Assembly (NCBI GenBank): GCA_951799425.1
Contig: OX637393.1
Location: forward strand, 5,971,744-6,035,743
Direction of reading: 5' to 3'
Source: Ilex aquifolium
Taxonomy: Eukaryota > Streptophyta > Magnoliopsida > Aquifoliales > Aquifoliaceae
DNA length: 64,000 nucleotides
Position numbers and translations under genes: made by a program. Each line of letters begins with the position of its first letter. The stretch's first letter is position 1. The notes beneath the pieces were generated by a model. That model searched no databases, was not told the origin of the DNA, and worked only from the letters and a program-made list of their open reading frames with translations. This document shows positions 11,391-26,300 of the stretch, piece by piece.

Positions 11391-14300
11391 ATGAGTGGAA
11401 GAGGCAGTAACAATGGAGGTGGTGCTGGGGTACAAGGGATACCAGCGGCATCGCGAAAGATGGTACAGAGCTTGAAGGAGATAGTGACCTGTCCAGAACA
11501 AGAGATCTACGCTATGCTCAAAGACTGTAATATGGACCCTAACGAGGCCGTTAATAGGCTTCTGTCTCAAGGTTTAAACATTAACCCTGCGTTTCTCTCT
11601 CTACCCCCGAATCTATAGTGCGATAACTCTCTCGCTATAAATATATACTTTTTTTTTGTTGTCTGTTAAATTTTTATGGGTTCTGATTTTTTGATGGTAT
11701 TTTTGACTCACATGCTGTTTGGTTGCTGGGAAAAACTAGAGGAAAAGGAAAGAAAATAAAGTTTTGAGACCATTTTTATTTTTTGGGATGTGTACTGTTT
11801 TGGGTTTTCAGAAAATGGGTTTCAAATTTCGATGGCGAAAATATTTACTCATTTGCTGTTTGATTATTGAGAAAACTTGAGAAAAAAAGAAACAAAATGA
11901 TGTCAGGGACTTGCTTTGTGCTTTGTGTATTGTTTTTGGTTTTTGAGAAGTGAAAGTTTAAATTTTGATCAGCACCAAAAAAAAAAAAAAAGGAAAGTTG
12001 AAATTTTGATAATTACTATTGATATCAGGTAATAATTACTAATGTTTTTGCTACATTTTTTTAGCAGCCAAACACAGTCTGAATTGGTAGTGTAGTTTTA
12101 AAGATATGTTGTGCGGTGAAGTTTACTTTTTGATCATTTAATGCAGGTTTTTAATTGAATAACTTGAAATATGTACAGGAAGGAACTGATATTTTGTATT
12201 TTATTTGATTTATTTTGACCGGAAAATTACTTGAAATGCATTTTGTGAATTATGTGCTGAGTTGAAAGAATGTGTCTAATATCATCCGTATTCTTTAGAC
12301 TTGTTGAAACTATTAAAGTACACTCTACTATTTTGATTTTTTTTTTGCCACTTGACCTTGTAGAATGTTTGGGGCGCAATTTCATCTTGATAACATAGCT
12401 AATAACACACACCATTCTTTGAAAAAGAATATTAAAAACACTTTTACTAGTATCACTGAAAAATGTAATTTTTTGTTGAAAAGGGTTAATCTATGTCAGA
12501 CCCCCTCGAGGGGAAAATATATCATTATCCCGCATTTGTCCTATGTAAGTGATGACAAGTAGAATTAGAAATGAGAACATTATTGTTTCTATAGTATGTT
12601 TTTCTACTCGTTCATTTTTTAAAAGAGAAACAGAAGAAGCCTTATATAATAGAAATAATACTACATGGGGATGAGAATTCCACCAATAAAGAGAAGAGAA
12701 AAGGACAAAAAGCAAAATTACATATCATAGATAGATTTCCAAGCTGCCCTAGTAAAAAAAATGAAATTCCAACAAAACAGGAGACATTGATGCCTAAAAG
12801 ATACTTAGAAGCGAGTTCTTTCCCACAAACCAAACTCATCCACTATCTTATCTTGAAAAATTCTCGACCTCCTTGACACTCTATTGGTATGATCATTTTT
12901 TAGTGTTTTTGTACAAAATGTTGGCTGGGGTGGGTTGTTGTGCCTTGTCTATAAGTTTAGTAAGGGTGTTAAAGAGCAGAAGAGTTCTAGTATTTTTTTG
13001 GCCGGGGGTTCTGGAGTCCTTTGTACTTGTGTTGCTTTGCCTTAGTGTTTTTATAGGAGTTCACCACTTTATGGTCGGCACCCCGTGCCCTCCCACCCCT
13101 TGAAAAGAAAAATAAGTCAAGAATAAAATGAAGCATATTGAGATAGCTAACATGCTCATTAGATGTGGTAATCTTTTTTAAAGGCCAATCACAATCCAAA
13201 TGTACTTTGTTAAATTTTAAGTTACATTTTGGTATTCTCTCAAGATTGATTAACAGTGAATTCATAGTTACCAGAATTCACTAAACTCCTGACGACCTAC
13301 GATTTGGGTATATCGATTTCAAACAGAGTAGATTTGTGATCTAGATCGCCAAAATGTACGATCCCAATTTGTAATATTAACACTAAATCGATTCGCTTCG
13401 GAACATGTAGCACAAATGTAAAATATATATTAATTAACTACATGTATATAGATCTATAATTATATAATGTTTTAGATAATAGAAAATCAAGCACAAATGT
13501 AAGATAAATAGTATCTGATTAGTGTTTAAGGATGTTCTATGACATATAATATTGTATAATAGTGAAAACGATGTAGAGAAGAGTTTCAAAACGAATTTTG
13601 ACCTAAAACACAGGACCAACTAAGCTTACCTCTATCGTACCGTGTACCTAAGAAAGTGTTGTACTGTGTAGTTGTACCTATATGACGTACCAAAACGACC
13701 CACGATCAAGGTGACATTTGGATTAATTTATTTTTTGGACTGGGCACTATTAACCCATATGATCACTGTAAGTCAACATAATATGCACCAACTTTGAATT
13801 TAATCATCGTACCAAATTCATGATCTTGATATTTTAGATAAGATGGTCTTAAAAACCAAATACATGATATTTTGTGAAAATAACAATTAGCCTTTTTAAT
13901 TGATTTGATTAAATTAACTTGATGTCATAATTGAAATTTGAAAGGTCAGAAATTTTAATACATTTAACGAATGCCCTCAGAATAACTCTCTAGTGTATGG
14001 GCACAATACTAATTTCACCTTAAGATGATCTATAATTCCATTTTCTGTAATATTTAGGCTTATATAAAGAAACACACACGCACAAGATACCCACATCCTG
14101 CAAATGGAAAGTTTTAGCTCTGCCCTCATAGCATGTGAGTATGTGACTTGTGGATGTTTCAGCATCAACTTGAGTCATTTTACTTCACTTGAAGATTTGA
14201 ACACTGTTTTTTGCCTTTATGGGTAGATAACAGTGAGTGATATAAGGTTTTACTAATTTATGGCGTAGCTCGTATCTTTATGTGGTTTTATGTTGCTTTG

Positions 14301-17300
14301 TTAGTATCTGCTCTCATTTCTGATATGATTTTAATGAATTCGCTAGATCCTTTCCATGAGGTGAAGAGCAAACGAGATAAGAAAAAAGAGGTGAGTGGTT
14401 TCATAAGAGCACAGCAAATCTAATTTTCATAGCTTACCAGTAGAGTTTCTGCCTTTTCTTAAGCCATGGTTGGCCACTCGAGTGATCAGCATAATGTTAA
14501 TAAAAAATTCCCTGATTTTGTCCCTTTTTTTGGGGGTGGGGGCACTACTTTCTTCCCACCTCTGGTTGGAACGAGAGTTGTGTGAAATTACGGTGACACC
14601 GTGACAGTGCTTAATGGAGATCTTGAGTTCAATATACATAAGATACACAAGGGCTACTGTGTAAATGAGTCCCCTGAAACAGAAAATAGTCTTTTTTCAT
14701 GTCTTTTGGATTTAATTGTATTCTTTGATTGTTTCAGAATAAGGACACGACAGAATTCAGGTCTCGTGGTGTCAGTAGTGCTTCAAACCGTGGGAGCAGG
14801 AGTGGTACAGACCGCTACATTGGACGTGGTGGCTCAACCCAATTCAGTTCTTCTGGTATGTGCATGTTGAATTACAATTTTGGGCAGGACATTCTGTGTG
14901 TAATTGGAACGTGCTGGTTGATTTTGTTGAACATGTTCTTACTCATCGCTTTTCTATCAGAACCTGGTGCTATGCATGGCAAACCTGCATACAAGAAGGA
15001 AAATGGAACAAATTTTTTTACAAGTTCTCCATCTTCAGCATCTGGAATGGCAGGAAATAACCCAAATCGGCGACCTCAAGTCCCCATGTTAGTCTCATTA
15101 GAATCTCAACTTACACATCTCTTCTGCATGTACAAATATGGGGGTTGTAATGCAGCCAGCTAAATGCCATAAGATCTGCTGGATTGAATTGTTTCATGAA
15201 GCTCAATGTTTTGCATGTGCTCATATTGAGCTTGGTGAACAAGCGAAATGCCTTCATACACTCGCAGTCCTTACCCTATGTGGACTGCGCTGAAGTTTTT
15301 ATGTTAAATATGCACTAATAGACTGAATTTGAATGTTAGGGCAGTTTGATTAAGGGTTAGTATGAGTTTTGGTTACTTGGTCGCAATTTCTCAATCCAGG
15401 ATGGATTGCTGAATTGTTTTTGGAGATTGAAAGGTTTTATTTATCAAATATTCTCAATTAATTAGAAGTTTCTACTTCTTAAAGTTGTTTCCTTGGTGCT
15501 TTAAGAATTCTTTGTTGAGTTTGGCAAGGATTATTCCTGAGTTGTAATCTTTAGTGCTGAAGTAGTTTTGTGTTAGCATAATTTGTCTTGTTCGATCACG
15601 TGATGTAGATAAGAAGGGAATTAGGGATTGATAAGAGAAGAAAAAGTTTAGCTGAGAGGAATACTCTCAATAAATCAATAGTCAAAGTCTCTTAAAAAAA
15701 TTACAGCAGCCTGTTTATAATACCATAAATCCAGATTCCTAATCTCAGTCTAACACTAAATAAATAAATACCAACTGATATTCAAATAAATAAATAAATT
15801 GTAAGATAAATCCACAATATTTATCCAACCCTAACACGATCCCCATCACTACGCTGTTTATCTCTTCATTTCAGTAGTGTAATGAAGCTTGAAATACTTT
15901 TGCTGATGTTTTCCTCTCGTGTATTTGAGTTATTTTACATGCCACTTTACCATTGTAGCTCAAACGTAGAATTTGAGAATTGTTAAGGTATCCTGCATGA
16001 TTTTATTTTTTCCTAAGCAGAATAGTTGCTTTCACGCAGTACTTCACTTGATCTTGATCTAATATAGAATGTGACAGCATGTCAAACAGAATTGTCATTC
16101 TGTATTTGTTAAAATGTTACCCCTGTATTCAGTTCACATTGAAATATATTGCTTTTCTTTGTCTTCTCTGAGTCAACTTTATATTGGAGAATTGACTACT
16201 CATAAATGTTTCATCCGATTCTTCCCCCCCTTTTTTTTTTAATTTTGTTGGAGGAATCACATGTATTTTTTTCCACCAATTCTGCTTTCCAATCTTTTGC
16301 CTGCTGTTGGAAGTTGTTTGTTTTAATAGTATAAAATTTGATGCAGTGAATCTACTATGGCCGAAAATAAAGTGCCAACAGTAGGTGCAGTTGATCATAT
16401 TTCATCAGCCTCGCATCCGTCTTCTGGATATCAATCTGCTTGGTTGGGGGTTCCTGGTCAGGTATCAATGGCTGATATTGTGAAGATGGGCAGGCCGCAA
16501 GGCAAGTCTTCCAGTGCGGCAAATGCACTTCACCAGAATGTTAATCATCATCGTATTCAGGGAGCTGCGTCCACTGCATCCCATCATGATCTGAATTCTT
16601 CTGGGGATGGTGTTCCTAAGGTTTTAGAGATGCATCCTGAGCCAGGGTTTGCTTCAGCCCAACATATTTCGTCGAATGATGAGTGGCCCTTGATTGAGCA
16701 ACCACCAGATGCTAGTGTGCCTTCTGGCTTGGAGCCTCCTCCAGATTCTGAGCTGCATCCAGATACTTCTAACTTGCCATTTGATAGAATTAACCAGCAT
16801 CCAGAATCCCAGGCGGATGAGGTTTCGGAAGCAGAAGATAGTGATATCGAAAATCTTGGTGCAAACCATGTTGGACCAGCATCTGTTTCCAGTAGAAAGA
16901 TGCAGGAGGATAATTCTGGAGATGCAGCTCTCTATGATGATGACTTGTATAGAAACATGGGTTCATACCAACCTCAAAATCATGCTTTCGAGCATCAGGA
17001 AGGTAACTTTTGTGATATTATAAATTTATTGACTACTAGATGTCGGTGTGATATATATATAAACTTACTAGTTGTGGTGGTGAGAGGACGTATTTTAATT
17101 GTATATCTCGGAATCACTAAAGGAATTTTACCACCATAGCGAGCTGAAACTAATAGAAGTCGCTATAAATGGATTAAGTGTCTAGGGCTTCATGGGATTA
17201 AAATGAAAAATAAGAAGAAAAAAGCAATGAAAAGGGAAACATACATTTATTGTGTGATTACTGTCCAACTGTCTTGAACACTTTATGGATATATAAGAAG

Positions 17301-20300
17301 AACAATTCTAAATGTGCTATCTACATCTACTTGAGATAAGCACACTGTGCCAAAAGTTTATGCTGCAATATGGGTATGCTTGAAGCCGTTGGGTTAAAGA
17401 GTTGAATGCCATTCTGCAATCATAGTATGCGATTTTCATGGTTTTCATTGTACTTAGTTTTGTTTTTTAGTATTTACATCTTAACACATTCTAGAGATTC
17501 TACCCCGCCCTTTCACGCGATTTGATTCTTTTAGATGATAGGTAGATTGGTGGCACCTGACATTAATTTACTCCGTATCATTCCATTGCAGTTGAAGATG
17601 TTGGTGTCTCAGTATCATCAGTGACTGCTAACTTGCAACGAGTGAGCATGCAAGATGACCAGGGAGCACCACCTGAAGAGGATGGCTCTTCTGTAGTTAT
17701 TCCTAATCATTTGCAAGCCCAGATCGCAGACTGCTCACACTTGAGCTTTGGTAGCTTCGGATCTGGCATTGGTACTGCCTTTTCCGGACCTTTTGCATCT
17801 AGGCCGTTGAAGACTAACTTGGATGAGGCACCTACAGATGCAGATGCTTCATCAGTGGGGCAGTCGAACACAAGGTACATTTATCCTTTAGAATATGTGA
17901 TTTCTTTATTTTACTTGTTAATTGTTTGTAATATATATCAACAACCTTTCCCTTGCAGAAATTCCGAGTACTATGGGGATGAGTCTGTCAGAACTGCCTC
18001 AGATGGTAATTTAGTTCTTAGACCCACCACAAATTCTGGGAGTTATGATTCACCTGCTGCTTCACAACCAGAAGTGTTTAAGCATGAAAACCCAGAAGTG
18101 GCACATGGAAATCAATACAACTTTCCCTCATCTACACCTGGTTATGCTTTTGAAAATGTCCAAGAATTGAACAATGCACTCGGTCAATCTCAGGCTAACT
18201 CTCAGATGCAAAATCTTGCTTCCTTCTCAAGTGTAATGGTAATTATATGTGACACAATTCTTTGTATCTGATCTAGTAAATTAACAATTCGGTTAATTTT
18301 CAAAAGAGAAATTGTCAGGAAAGCACAAACGACCTGAAGCATGTTGATCTTCTTTCCTCTATACCTTGACATTTGAGCAAAGTTTAGCATCTTCCGTTTA
18401 GTAGTCTTTCCTCGTGTTTGGCTGGACAACTGTAAAGAATAAGTAGCCCTAGCATACTTCGAGGTGATGCTATTTTTTGCGCTCCTTGGATGATCCAAAG
18501 TTGAGCTAATTCTCTTTTGTGTTACATTATGATGATTACTACAACCACCTGAACTCTCATATTTTATTAGTGTTTGAACCTGTATTGATTGGCTGGCGGA
18601 CAAAGATTTGTATCAAACATTCTGCAATGTAATTTTCAAGCATCACACTTTCAAAATTTTAAGCGACTGAAGCTCAATTGTGTTTTGATTTTGTTGAATG
18701 AGACGGCTGAATCAAGATTTGAAAAGTTTCTCCTCAGAGACAATATATGTGAATTTTAGCAGATGACTATAAATCTTGAGCATTTGAAAAATGATCCTTT
18801 TTCGATGTTGAGTGATTGATGGTATTTATAGACAAATTTAGCCTTTTTTATGGATATTTTTTCAGTTTTTATTTGAGAGAAAGGTATTGAAGTTAGTGTC
18901 TGTATGTGTTTTTCATCAATTAGAAGACTCTGTACTCTTATTGACTGAAATTACGTGTGTCCAGCTCATCTTTAATTTGTAGTTTGGAAAATGTGAGCCA
19001 ATTTTGCAATCAATTGATATTGCACTCCTTTTAATTGTTTTCTTTGCAGATATGATGCATCTTGACAGAACCAGAGTAATTTTTTTTTAGTTTTCATTAA
19101 TCACTTTATTTTTCTTTTGTAACAGCCAGCATACACCAATTCGTTACCAAGTGCTTTGTTGGCAGCAAATGTTCAGTCTGTGAGAGATTCTGATCTTTCT
19201 TACTCACCTTTTCCTATCACACAATCAACAGCTACAAAATATGGAAACACTGTGTCTTCCATTGGCAGTTCAACTATTGCTGTTCCAGAGGTACCTCACC
19301 TGAATCAAGCTGCTGGAATTTTTACTGTAAATTTGAAGTCTCTGATAGTTGGATTAGCTCATGTGCAAATCTAGACAATCCTACTTTTTATTTCCTAGTT
19401 GAAGATGGAGAAGAAACATGTGGTTGGTTTGTTGGGTATAAATTAGTGACAATAAAAGACCAATCATACGTGTTATTTGCATACAAAATCTGAAACATCC
19501 CTACCCTGCGATGTAGGAATTACCTGTACTTAACATTCTCTACCAAATCTTTTAGTTGGGTTAGTTTATGTAACTGCTTTGCCCTTTGGCCCTGCCTAAG
19601 ATCATATATTGTATAAGACATGCCTCGATTCCTTTTCTCACAGCTGAGGCTGATGCTTATGTCGGTCTTCATCTCATGTCGCGCAATACCTTTACTTGAA
19701 GTTTAAACGAACTTCTACTTAGCATTGGTGCAATCTATGATTCTCATTTTGTTGCCAAATCATGTTAGATGGAATTTTAATATTTTGTCATCAATTTTTG
19801 ATTACTTCAGCTCTGCACAATTGCAGACATTTCTTGTTCTCTTCTTTCTTGTCTTTTTCCCATGCATCTTACACTATTAAATTCTTAAGTGAATGGGAAA
19901 CGAGACTTGACTAAGGGAAGGCAGAGCACAGAGGAAAGCTAAGGAATGAAACAAAGTAAGATAAGACAATTAAGATCACAAAAACACATAGTCGTGGCTA
20001 CGACTTATGGAGGTGCATATAACTCTCTCCAGTTTTCCTAAGTTTAAGTTCCTGTTTCATTGAGAGTGTAAACTTCGGAATTGGCACGCAATAGCTCTAC
20101 ATTGTCAAAGTTTTGATGGAGTTTGCTAGAAGTTTAGACCCTGGAGCTGGACTGTCCTCAATGTAATCCTAACGCCATTGTTTCTAGCTTCCTTTGGGTC
20201 TGTTTTGAGGGTGCTTATCTGTCTTAATTGCCTTGCCAAATTTTGGATAATGAGAAGACATTGCTCTCCCTGCGCCTTCTCAAATCTTGGTGCTCCCAAA

Positions 20301-23300
20301 TTTTAAGTTTTTCTAGGGCAGTTTGAACTGAGGCCATCGAATCACAATGAAGAGGATTGCATTTGGTTGGGAGGAATCAAGAAACAGAATTCATGTAACT
20401 TGGGAGCTCATGAATTTTCATCTGAAATTCGATAGGAATGATAAATCTAAGCGAAATCTCATACAAGCCCTTCATTGAACATCTTGGGACCAAGTGATAT
20501 CCTTTGTGCATTCTGGACCTTATGAGCTTTTGTTAACATCTGTTATGCAAACTGAACTGCTATACATTTGGAAACTTGGGGCATTTGATAATAAATGAGA
20601 ATGAAAGAAAAGAAATAGGATGAAGGAACAACCTAGAGCTTAGAATGAGGAAAAGTAGAGAAGGAGATTTCCTTTTTGATTCCACAAGAAGGGAGAGAAG
20701 AATGGGAAAGAGGGGTGGGAACTCCTGAGAGAGAAAGCCCTGGGACTCATTAGGGGCCCTTGAATCTGAGAAAAAGGGTTCCTTCAAAGAGAAGCAAGGA
20801 GAAGGAGATGCAGGAGAATAGAGAGATAAAGAGACTAGAGAAGGGAAGACGGAGAGAGAGGGAGAGAAATGTGGAGCCAACTTGCTATGCCAAACTACTA
20901 AACTTACTTCTTGGAAGCTTTTTTTTTTGTTGTATCTTGAAGGCCTATCTATGGCCTCCACTAAATATTACAAATTTCATAATTACAGAAATAACCCTTG
21001 GGTAATCAAAAATCATTTACGAGGTCCTCACATACATCCCTAGACACTCAAAACAGCCCTAAACCAGAAAATCAGCATTTTTTTGGTTTTTTTGGGTGTT
21101 GCGGAAGAGCATGACATCAGTTAAATTTATGATCTTCAATGAGAGATATTGATCACATCTTTTAGGCCGTTGGAGATTGAATTGGGACAAGTGGAAATGT
21201 TCAATGGAAATTATGGCCATTCTTGTCCCTCCAGATTTCAGATGGGTAAAATAGAGGCCACAATTGCACTTAACATACCCTGAGAAATCTCTTGAACTAT
21301 GAAATCCTGGAAAACCAAAAGCTAGTAGATGAATGCACATTTCATGATTGTCTTGCATTATTATTTCAAAATGTGGTTTGGCTGTCTCCTTAGGTTTTCT
21401 TCCTTCAGTTGACAAGTAGTTGTTGCTTGGGCGGCTCTTAAAAACCCCTCTTCATTTACATAATGGTATTAAGTAATTTACTTCCGCTTCTGTATATGGC
21501 TCGTGGAAGATTGGTCTAGGATAATGTTTATAGTTATTTAAGCCTTCTGAGTTTCCTCGATCCACTGTTTAAACTCGGTGATTAATTTTACTGTTTTACT
21601 AACTTCTTTTCATGCCATTTCTGTCATCCTTGAACTTTTTAGTTCTGCTGCATTCTCCTTCTTCCCCATTTTGAAGGCTGACAAATTGTTTAATAACCAG
21701 TAAGCTGACACAATATAGTACAATCGTCCACAACTGAAACTTTCTTTAAATTGTTCAGGCTTGGAGCAACAGCGGAGGGTTTCCCAGCCCTGTAACCCAA
21801 TAACCTGCCGTTACACGTTTTGATACATTCTTCACAGTAGCTCCAGACTCTAGTTATAGCAAAACAACAGACCTCCATTGCGATTATCTTTCTTACTAAG
21901 TTAATTATCCGATATCCTTCTACTAACCCTTCGACTTAGACTTCCCTATCTAAGTTTGACGTGATTCTAAATAGTCTTATGGGGCTCGCTGCCCCAGTAT
22001 GCTTCAAGCTTACAGACACTTACAAGCTCGTACCTTCCTGTGTTGAGACAATCTTCGGTTGCCACGGGTCTATGCTTTTGCTGATATGAAAAATACTATT
22101 AATGTCTTCCTCATTTTTTGTTTTCATTGGATGTAGGCAAGTTCTTACACCAATAGGCTAGCAGCAATCATTTACTTATGCATTATAACTTGTCACCTTT
22201 TTCTTCACAAAGTTCTATAATACATCACCTAAGTTGTTCATGGCTTTGACTGCCTGTGGTTGGCAAGGGGCCAACAGCTGTTTTGCGAGGCCATGAGTTC
22301 CCCCGAGGCTTTACCAAGGATCTATTTTTTGACAGCATGCAGATGAAGCCCAGTCAGGAGAATGATATGAATAGTGTGTCTGCTCATCCGAATATGGCAT
22401 GAGCATTAAGGAATTGCATTCTATTCTCCAAGGCATGACACCTGGTTATTTTTGTTTTCATTAACATTTCAAATTAGTCTAGTTATTTGCATTTGTAGGA
22501 TCGCTTTTAGGACTTAATCCATTAATTTTTTGTCAGGAATATGTTCTATTTGGAGAAGAATGGAAATTCCATTTTTGCAGGACTTGCAACTCATATTTGA
22601 ACAGTGACTATATGAATAGAACTGTTGTATTAGGAAATCATGTGCTGAGAATGGTACTTATGGACTTAATACTCTGATTCGTGAGTTGGTGGAGTTTAAC
22701 TTCTAGACCCTAGTATATGCATGAACTTAGCACTTTTTTGATGCGAGGATTGTGGACCCTAAATTTTCTCCTCTTTCTTGTTTATTTTTTCTGAATATTT
22801 TATTGTTTGCATACAGGCTTTGAAGATGGTTGGTTTTTCATCAACACAGCCTACTCCACAGACTGTGTCTGGAACCAGCATTGCTACAGGACCCGCCTTT
22901 CCTCAGCAACTTGGCGTGCACCCATATTCCCAACCTACTCTTCCTTTGGGACCTTTTGCAAATATGATTGGATACCCTTTTCTGCCTCAGAGCTATGCAT
23001 ATATGCCGTCTGCATTCCAGCAAGCATTTGCTGGTAACAGCACGTACCATCAATCTCTGGCAGCAGTGCTCCCTCAATATAAAAGCAGTGTTTCTGTCAG
23101 CAGCTTGCCCCAGTCTGCTGCTATTGCTTCTGGGTATGGTGCCTTTGGGAGTTCAAACACCATCCCTGGAAGCTTTCCAATGAATCCACCTGCGGCCCCT
23201 GCAGGCACGACCATAGGCTATGATGATGTTATGAGTTCTCAGTACAAGGACAACACTAATTTGATGTCTCTTCAGCAGGTATGTCATCCCGAACTGTGTT

Positions 23301-24272
23301 GATAATAATTGCTGAAATGGTTGGACACTTAGAAAAGGTCCCGTGCCTGAGGCAGACACATGCCGATATGTCTTGGGCATATGCTTGACCCTGTTCATAA
23401 TGAGAAATGAAATATCAACTTCGAGCATGCATTCGATCTGATATTTAATACTCAACATCTTGTGATTAATAAAACTACGAAATCAGGATATTCCGTTCTG
23501 GTAATGAAAAAAATATAATTGTTAAGACTTGGAGTGATTTTAAATAGGACAGGGCATAAGAAAACGATTGGAAGCATTGTATTTATGTATTTTTGGTATG
23601 TCTCATCTATGCAGTATGGAGTTTTTTTGTTGCTCAACAGATATTCGGTATTGTAAATTCAGGGACACATATACGTTACATTTCTAAAAGGATGTGTATT
23701 TGCTGTCATGTCTAGGTTATTTATGTGTCCCACATTTTAAAGAATTTTCTTGTTGCTGCGTCTGTGTTGGGTCACTTTGTGTGTCCCTAATTCATGTCTG
23801 TGCTGCTTTTATCAGAAGTATGGTCATTTGCCTGTCATTTCGTATTGTTGGAAACAGTTTTGGCTGCACACCCTTTTTCCCAGGCCCAACGAAAAAAAAA
23901 AAACCATAAGAAATTGTTCAACATTTGAAGTCTTTTTATTCTTCTTCTGGAGCTCATCATGTCCTTTCTTTTGTGTCATTTGGTTAGAATGAAAACTCCC
24001 CTATGTGGCTACATGGGCCTGGTTCCAGAACAATGTCAGCTGTTCCAGCCAGCACCTATTACGGTTTCCAGGGGCAGAGTCAGCAGCCTGGTGGATTTCG
24101 GCAGGGTCAGCAACCTTCACAGAATTATGGAAGTCTCGGCTACACCAATTTCTACCATTCTCAGCCTGGAATCTCACTGGAACACCAACAGCAAAACCCT
24201 AGAGATGGGTCTCTCAGTGGTTCTCAGGGCCAACCTAAACAATCCCAACAGATATGGCAAAACAGCTACTAA
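11391..24272 (+). CDS. DUF1296 / GBF-interacting protein 1-like protein
   Basis: Ten coding exons join in frame to 866 aa: 11391-11571, 14347-14390, 14738-14855, 14961-15087, 16347-17002, 17592-17874, 17959-18238, 19126-19290, 22817-23278 and 23988-24272. All introns are GT-AG. Residues 17-75 form the DUF1296 (UBA-like) domain (EIYAMLKDCNMDPNEAVNRL, then DPFHEVKSKRDKKKE). The rest is long, Ser/Gly/Gln/Pro-rich and probably disordered. It contains the family's HPYSQPTLPLGPFANMI stretch and a Gln-rich C-terminus. GIP1 was described as binding G-box factors and enhancing their DNA binding, and relatives are called RNA polymerase II degradation factor-like; the role here is inferred only from family. 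Length fits the family. Introns 1 and 8 are large (2.8 and 3.5 kb). The start is the first ATG after the TATA box and begins the conserved N-terminus. Confidence 0.9.
22253..22402 (+). other. Unassigned coding-like fragment inside intron 8
   Basis: Within intron 8 of the DUF1296 gene a 49-codon open stretch ends in TGA. It begins PVVGKGPTAVLRGHEFPRGF and continues with TKDLFFDSMQMKPS. Its codon use and mixed residue composition look like real protein, unlike neighbouring intron DNA. There is no start codon or clear splice acceptor. It may be a captured gene fragment or relic of a retrocopy. I do not recognise the parent. Confidence 0.35.
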
Positions 24273-26300
24273 TTACCTCTTGGTTTTTCTGAGTCTTGTG
24301 ATGAGTTCGAAAGTGGCCAATCAAGGTGCTCTCGCAGTTGAATAATCTAAATCCATGATGTTCCCAAGAGTACTTGACTGGCTGCTGCCCTGTATCGGGT
24401 ATTTTATGTGTTTATTGTTGGTTAATGTAAGGTAGGAACACGCGTGCTAATTAATTTGGATTAGTGAACATTGGTATTTATGCGTATTTTTTTTTCGCTG
24501 CTTAGTTTTCCACGTTTACCTTTTTTCACCTTGTAATGAGAAGCTGTGTTCGTAAGTCCTTTGCAATTTTGATGTTACTGTGATTTGCTAACCATTTCTA
24601 ACATGCCTGTTACCTGTATCAGTTTAGTTGAAATTAATGCTAAAGTTTCTATTTCTTGCCTAGTTCTTGCAAATTGTATTGTCCCCATTTTTGCTGAAAT
24701 TCGTTTGCTTTTTAGCCGTTTTCAATAATATTATTCCCCATTCGTTAACATTTGGTATTACTTGTCGCAAATTGATTTTAGCCGTTTCTCATTTAAGGGT
24801 CGATATTTGCAAAAATATCGAGCCGACAAGGTCTTGGGAAAAAAAGGGAGAGAACAGGGGGGGGGGGGGGGACACTAGTTGTGCTTGTGGAATGACCCAA
24901 CTGGACAGCCTGATTCGTTTTGCGGTTCTAGAGGACTTTGAACAAGAAGAGGCAAAAATGTTAGATATGGAGACTGCTGAACCATAAGAGATTGCTTAAG
25001 ATGAGTATATAGATAATAAAGTCGAGGAGGGTGTAGCGAAGGAAATAACTCCCAAAAAGAGTGATTTGACTTATAGAAGTGAGGATCTATTTACATTCAC
25101 GCCTCTTAGAAAGAGTGGCTAAGCAATCAGAGTAGGCATACGCATGTAGTTTGACCATTTTACCCGTTAGTAAAACACAAGCTAGAGGCGTATCGGTTTA
25201 TATTTTATTGCGGAATTAGACCTGTTATTAACGTTGACTTATTTGTTAGTCGTGTGGGGTATGTTGTTCAGTTAAAAGTGACATACTTGAGCCTAATTAC
25301 ACTCACGTTCATTCCATTGTATTGTGTTGAATTTGGCTTATCTGGTTAAATAGATACATTTTCAATTATGATTATAAATAGATTTACACATACATATATT
25401 GCTTTCGATTGGAAAAATAATGATATATACACCACTTTTCTACACCACCACACTTGCACCACTTGATGTGATAGGATCTTAGGGGTGGCTCGACATAAAT
25501 GGAAGCCCTAGGCGAAAATATTAAATGAGGCCCCAATATTTTATAGGACAATGATATAGATATCACTAAATAATTATTAAAAAATAATACATATTCATTT
25601 GGAATTTATTTTTCTTATTTTTGAGATATAAAAATATTAATTCAATTTTTGTATAAAATGTTTTATGAATAAAAAGGTCATTAGTAGAAGTTGAATTTGA
25701 AGGTCAAAATATAATAAGTGTGTTATCTGTTAAAAAATGTAAAAAATTATTAATGCATCAAATTTGATTTTCATAAAATGGATGTAAGTAGAATTTTCGA
25801 ATAGTAAATTATTCCTACGCATTTTGTTTTCTAGTCATTTTTTGTGTGTTTCTTGTGTGTTAAAAATCAATTGAGAAAAAAAATCCAACCTAGATAACAA
25901 GGGCCTCCAATTTAAGCTAAGGAAAAAATATAATTTTTAAAAATTAAGTAATATATAGCATTAATCAATTGATATTGATTCTAATCCATCAAAAGTTCAC
26001 TATGAGGATATAATGACTACAAACAAAAGTAATATAAAGGCAGACATTTCGTTATGTCGTGATAGAATTTGCTCAACATATATTCACTCCATTTATAATC
26101 ATGTATGGTTAAACTTGCATTATATATAGGCCATATTTTAATAGATTTATATCGACCTATTTATTTGAAGGATCTAATAAGTTCCCTTATTTTTATCATA
26201 TAAATGTACTAAGGTTATAATCAAACTCATTAATTTTGTATCGATTTCTTCTTGGATTATCATTTTGTAGTTAAAATTGTGGAATTGACTACAGTAAGTT
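24273..26300. other. Intergenic DNA with no gene
   Basis: It holds the 3' end of the DUF1296 transcript, a run of 15 G at 24857-24871, and AT-rich DNA from about 25.4 kb. A segment near 25480 (TAGGGGTGGCTCGACATAAA) looks like a decayed transposon end, but no partner end was found. Confidence 0.5.

Noticed and set aside
20560-20961. 133-codon minus-strand open frame in intron 8 of the DUF1296 gene
   Set aside because: It is Ser/Leu/Pro-rich because the plus strand is purine-rich there, and nothing in it resembles a known domain.
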